Position numbers and translations under genes: made by a program. A DNA stretch of 8,846 bases from QHCE01 sp038260095 (GTDB lineage Bacteria > Actinomycetota > Actinomycetes > Mycobacteriales > QHCE01). Location of the stretch: the NCBI GenBank assembly GCA_038260095.1, contig JBBSOC010000078.1, forward strand, positions 1-8,846, written 5' to 3'. Positions 7,218-8,846 of the stretch are shown piece after piece (the first letter of the stretch is position 1; each line of letters begins with the position of its first letter). The notes beneath the pieces are model-generated. The model was not told the DNA's origin and ran no database searches. It saw only the letters and a list, made by a program, of their open reading frames with translations.

Positions 7218-8846
7218 CAGCGATCAAACCCCGCGTATCCAGAGCGGCCGGCTACTCCGACCCGTTCATTCAGTGCGAGACCGTCCGACGACCGCCAACC
7301 TTGCCGGGCCTGTTTCAGCGATCTACGAGCATGCATTATGCCCCGCGCCCCGCCAGTTCCGATTTCGGCGGCATTTCCCATACCGCGCATACCGGAGGAT
7401 GCCCAGTTGGTGAACTGACGCCGATGTCCCCGGCCCGCTATTGCCACGCCGAGTACCAGGATCAGCTGCATCCACCACGGCAATGGTAGTGCGAAAACAA
7501 TGTGCAGCATCGCTAATAGCACACCGACGAAGACCACCAAGGCTATCCGCTTCAAAAACAGCTGCATAAAGGTCTCACCCCAATGCAGTACAACGGGAAG
7601 ACCAAATTTGGGAACCAACCCAATAAGAAAGACGATCGGTGCGACTACCGCCAGCAACACGGTCAACAGCTGTAGCACTAAATAGGCCGCAGTCAGCGTG
7701 ATCAGTACCGTACCCATCGCAAAACTTGCGATGAGCGCCAGCGTAGCCACAACCATCTGCTGATTAGCCGCCCCACCGCTCCAGAGATTCCAATATTCGG
7801 GTCGATCGGTCTCCACGTGACTGTATGGTCGCCACGAATTGGGGTCGAATTTAGAGTTTGGATCGGATGCGGTAGTCGCGGGCTGGCCATCTTTGGCAAT
7901 GAATCTCGCTCCCCAACCAAGGACCATGTCCTTTCGGTTCTGCTGCTTTGCGTCAATGAACCGTTGCGCCGAGGTACCCGTACGCGCAATCTCAGCACTT
8001 TCTTCCGAAGAGTAGGCGTTTTGCTGCAGCATCTTCATGGCTAGCGCACGCCGGGCCTGCGTCTCGCGAGGATTGTTCAGTACTTCCAATTCCCCGATGT
8101 ATCCGCTGGCCCACGGGCGAAACACCAAAGCGTCATACATGGTCTGCGCGGCGCAGTCGTAGGGTGTGGCCGTAATGGCTTTGCCAGTGGAGTCCGTGCA
8201 GCTAGTACCAGTCAGCGCGGACAGCACTGATGCCCCCACCTCATTGGTATAGGCATTGGCTTTCTGTACGTAGCTACTGCCCTGCGAGACGAACACCGCG
8301 GCAAAGCCCGCTACGGCAACCATGATCCCGATCTTGCTTATCGCATCCGCCAGACCGCTACCGCGCACGTAAGGGCCTGGAACATCGATGAAACCGTCTC
8401 TGCCCGCACCTGGTGACCCCGGGCTGTGTATCCGGCGAGCGCTCTTAGAGCCTACGCCGCGGAGCACGTTGTTATACAGCAGTATGAGCGCGCCAAGCAC
8501 CACCGCGACAGCGAAGAAATTCACATAGATACCAACATTGAGTTGCTGAAGTATGGTATCTATCGGAGACTGCGGAGCACCATTATGCGCCACGAAAAAA
8601 TAATCAACAATCTGATTGTTAAACGTCTCCTGAAATAACAAAATAGCAATCACCGAAAATACTTTGGATACATCAAATATGAAATTTGCCGCATAGTTGA
8701 CGGTTTCATTTCCGCCACTATTCCAGCAGTCCAGAAAATATGTATTCCACGTAGCTCCCGCGGTACCGTACTGGTTCCATGTGGTTGGAGAAGTACTGTT
8801 AGCCTTGTCCGCGCCAAATAAGAATCCGACTCCGCGGGTCATCAAG
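7217..8846 (-). CDS. VirB6/TrbL-like conjugative transfer membrane protein, paralogue 1 (N-terminus beyond window)
   Basis: This is a polytopic membrane protein that probably forms part of the inner-membrane channel of a type IV secretion system. Counting from the first codon at the edge (TTG at 8845), hydrophobic segments lie near residues 53-72, 104-128, 172-187, 364-389, 390-411, 434-453 and 455-471. A large polar domain fills 188-360 and contains a Cys pair at 216 and 231. The tail is basic and hydrophilic. The architecture fits VirB6/TrbL-type proteins, whose sequences diverge strongly, so the name rests on topology and operon context. It aligns along its length with the gene at 4651-7062 (shared TWNTYFLDC, a KRIA motif and PWW near the last segment). 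That paralogue has about 165 more residues at its N-terminus, so the TTG/ATG at the edge is probably not the true start. A 32-residue insert (131-162) is absent from the paralogue. The stop overlaps the next start as TGATG. Confidence 0.85.
   Translation of the reverse strand, partial: LMTRGVGFLFGADKANSTSPTTWNQYGTAGATWNTYFLDCWNSGGNETVNYAANFIFDVSKVFSVIAILLFQETFNNQIVDYFFVAHNGAPQSPIDTILQQLNVGIYVNFFAVAVVLGALILLYNNVLRGVGSKSARRIHSPGSPGAGRDGFIDVPGPYVRGSGLADAISKIGIMVAVAGFAAVFVSQGSSYVQKANAYTNEVGASVLSALTGTSCTDSTGKAITATPYDCAAQTMYDALVFRPWASGYIGELEVLNNPRETQARRALAMKMLQQNAYSSEESAEIARTGTSAQRFIDAKQQNRKDMVLGWGARFIAKDGQPATTASDPNSKFDPNSWRPYSHVETDRPEYWNLWSGGAANQQMVVATLALIASFAMGTVLITLTAAYLVLQLLTVLLAVVAPIVFLIGLVPKFGLPVVLHWGETFMQLFLKRIALVVFVGVLLAMLHIVFALPLPWWMQLILVLGVAIAGRGHRRQFTNWASSGMRGMGNAAEIGTGGARGIMHARRSLKQARQGWRSSDGLALNERVGVAGRSGYAGFDR

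Noticed and set aside
8843..8845. TTG/ATG at the right edge as the true start of paralogue 1.
   Set aside because: The paralogue has about 165 residues, including a membrane segment, before the matching point, so the frame most likely continues beyond the window.

Overview
The window looks like a conjugative-transfer (type IV secretion) operon from a fairly GC-rich, probably actinobacterial, plasmid or integrative conjugative element. The host assignment is an inference. It rests on base composition, GTG start use, Gly/Pro/Ala/Gln-rich protein tails and the Gram-positive style of the transfer proteins. No marker gene fixes the genus. All convincing genes lie on the minus strand and should be read from the right edge to the left.

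The transcription order is as follows. (1) 8846-7217 is a VirB6/TrbL-like polytopic membrane protein whose N-terminus lies beyond the right edge. (2) 7217-7062 is a previously hidden 51-residue gene locked between its neighbours by a TGATG stop/start overlap on each side. (3) 7062-4651 is a second, clearly paralogous VirB6/TrbL-like protein with a long basic, repetitive tail. (4) 4664-3000 is a multi-pass membrane protein carrying a NERD-like nuclease fold that has lost its catalytic Glu and Lys. (5) 3003-415 is a VirD4/TraG-like coupling protein with unusual residues in both Walker motifs and a 220-residue low-complexity tail. (6) 415-266 is a possible 49-residue ORF. (7) 278-1 is a membrane protein with one transmembrane segment, cut by the left edge.

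Junctions are extremely tight: TGATG, TGATG, a 14-base overlap, a GTGA overlap, and possibly TGATG again. This implies one polycistronic message with translational coupling. I see no promoter or terminator, so the operon extends past both edges.

Functionally, the two polytopic paralogues probably form or line the inner-membrane channel. The VirD4-like protein would bring DNA or protein substrate to it. The NERD-like membrane protein and the small genes are uncharacterised accessory parts. No VirB4 ATPase, relaxase, origin of transfer, peptidoglycan hydrolase or integrase is seen here. The points most worth checking are the altered Walker A/B pair, the dead NERD domain, the nested small gene and the duplicated channel protein.
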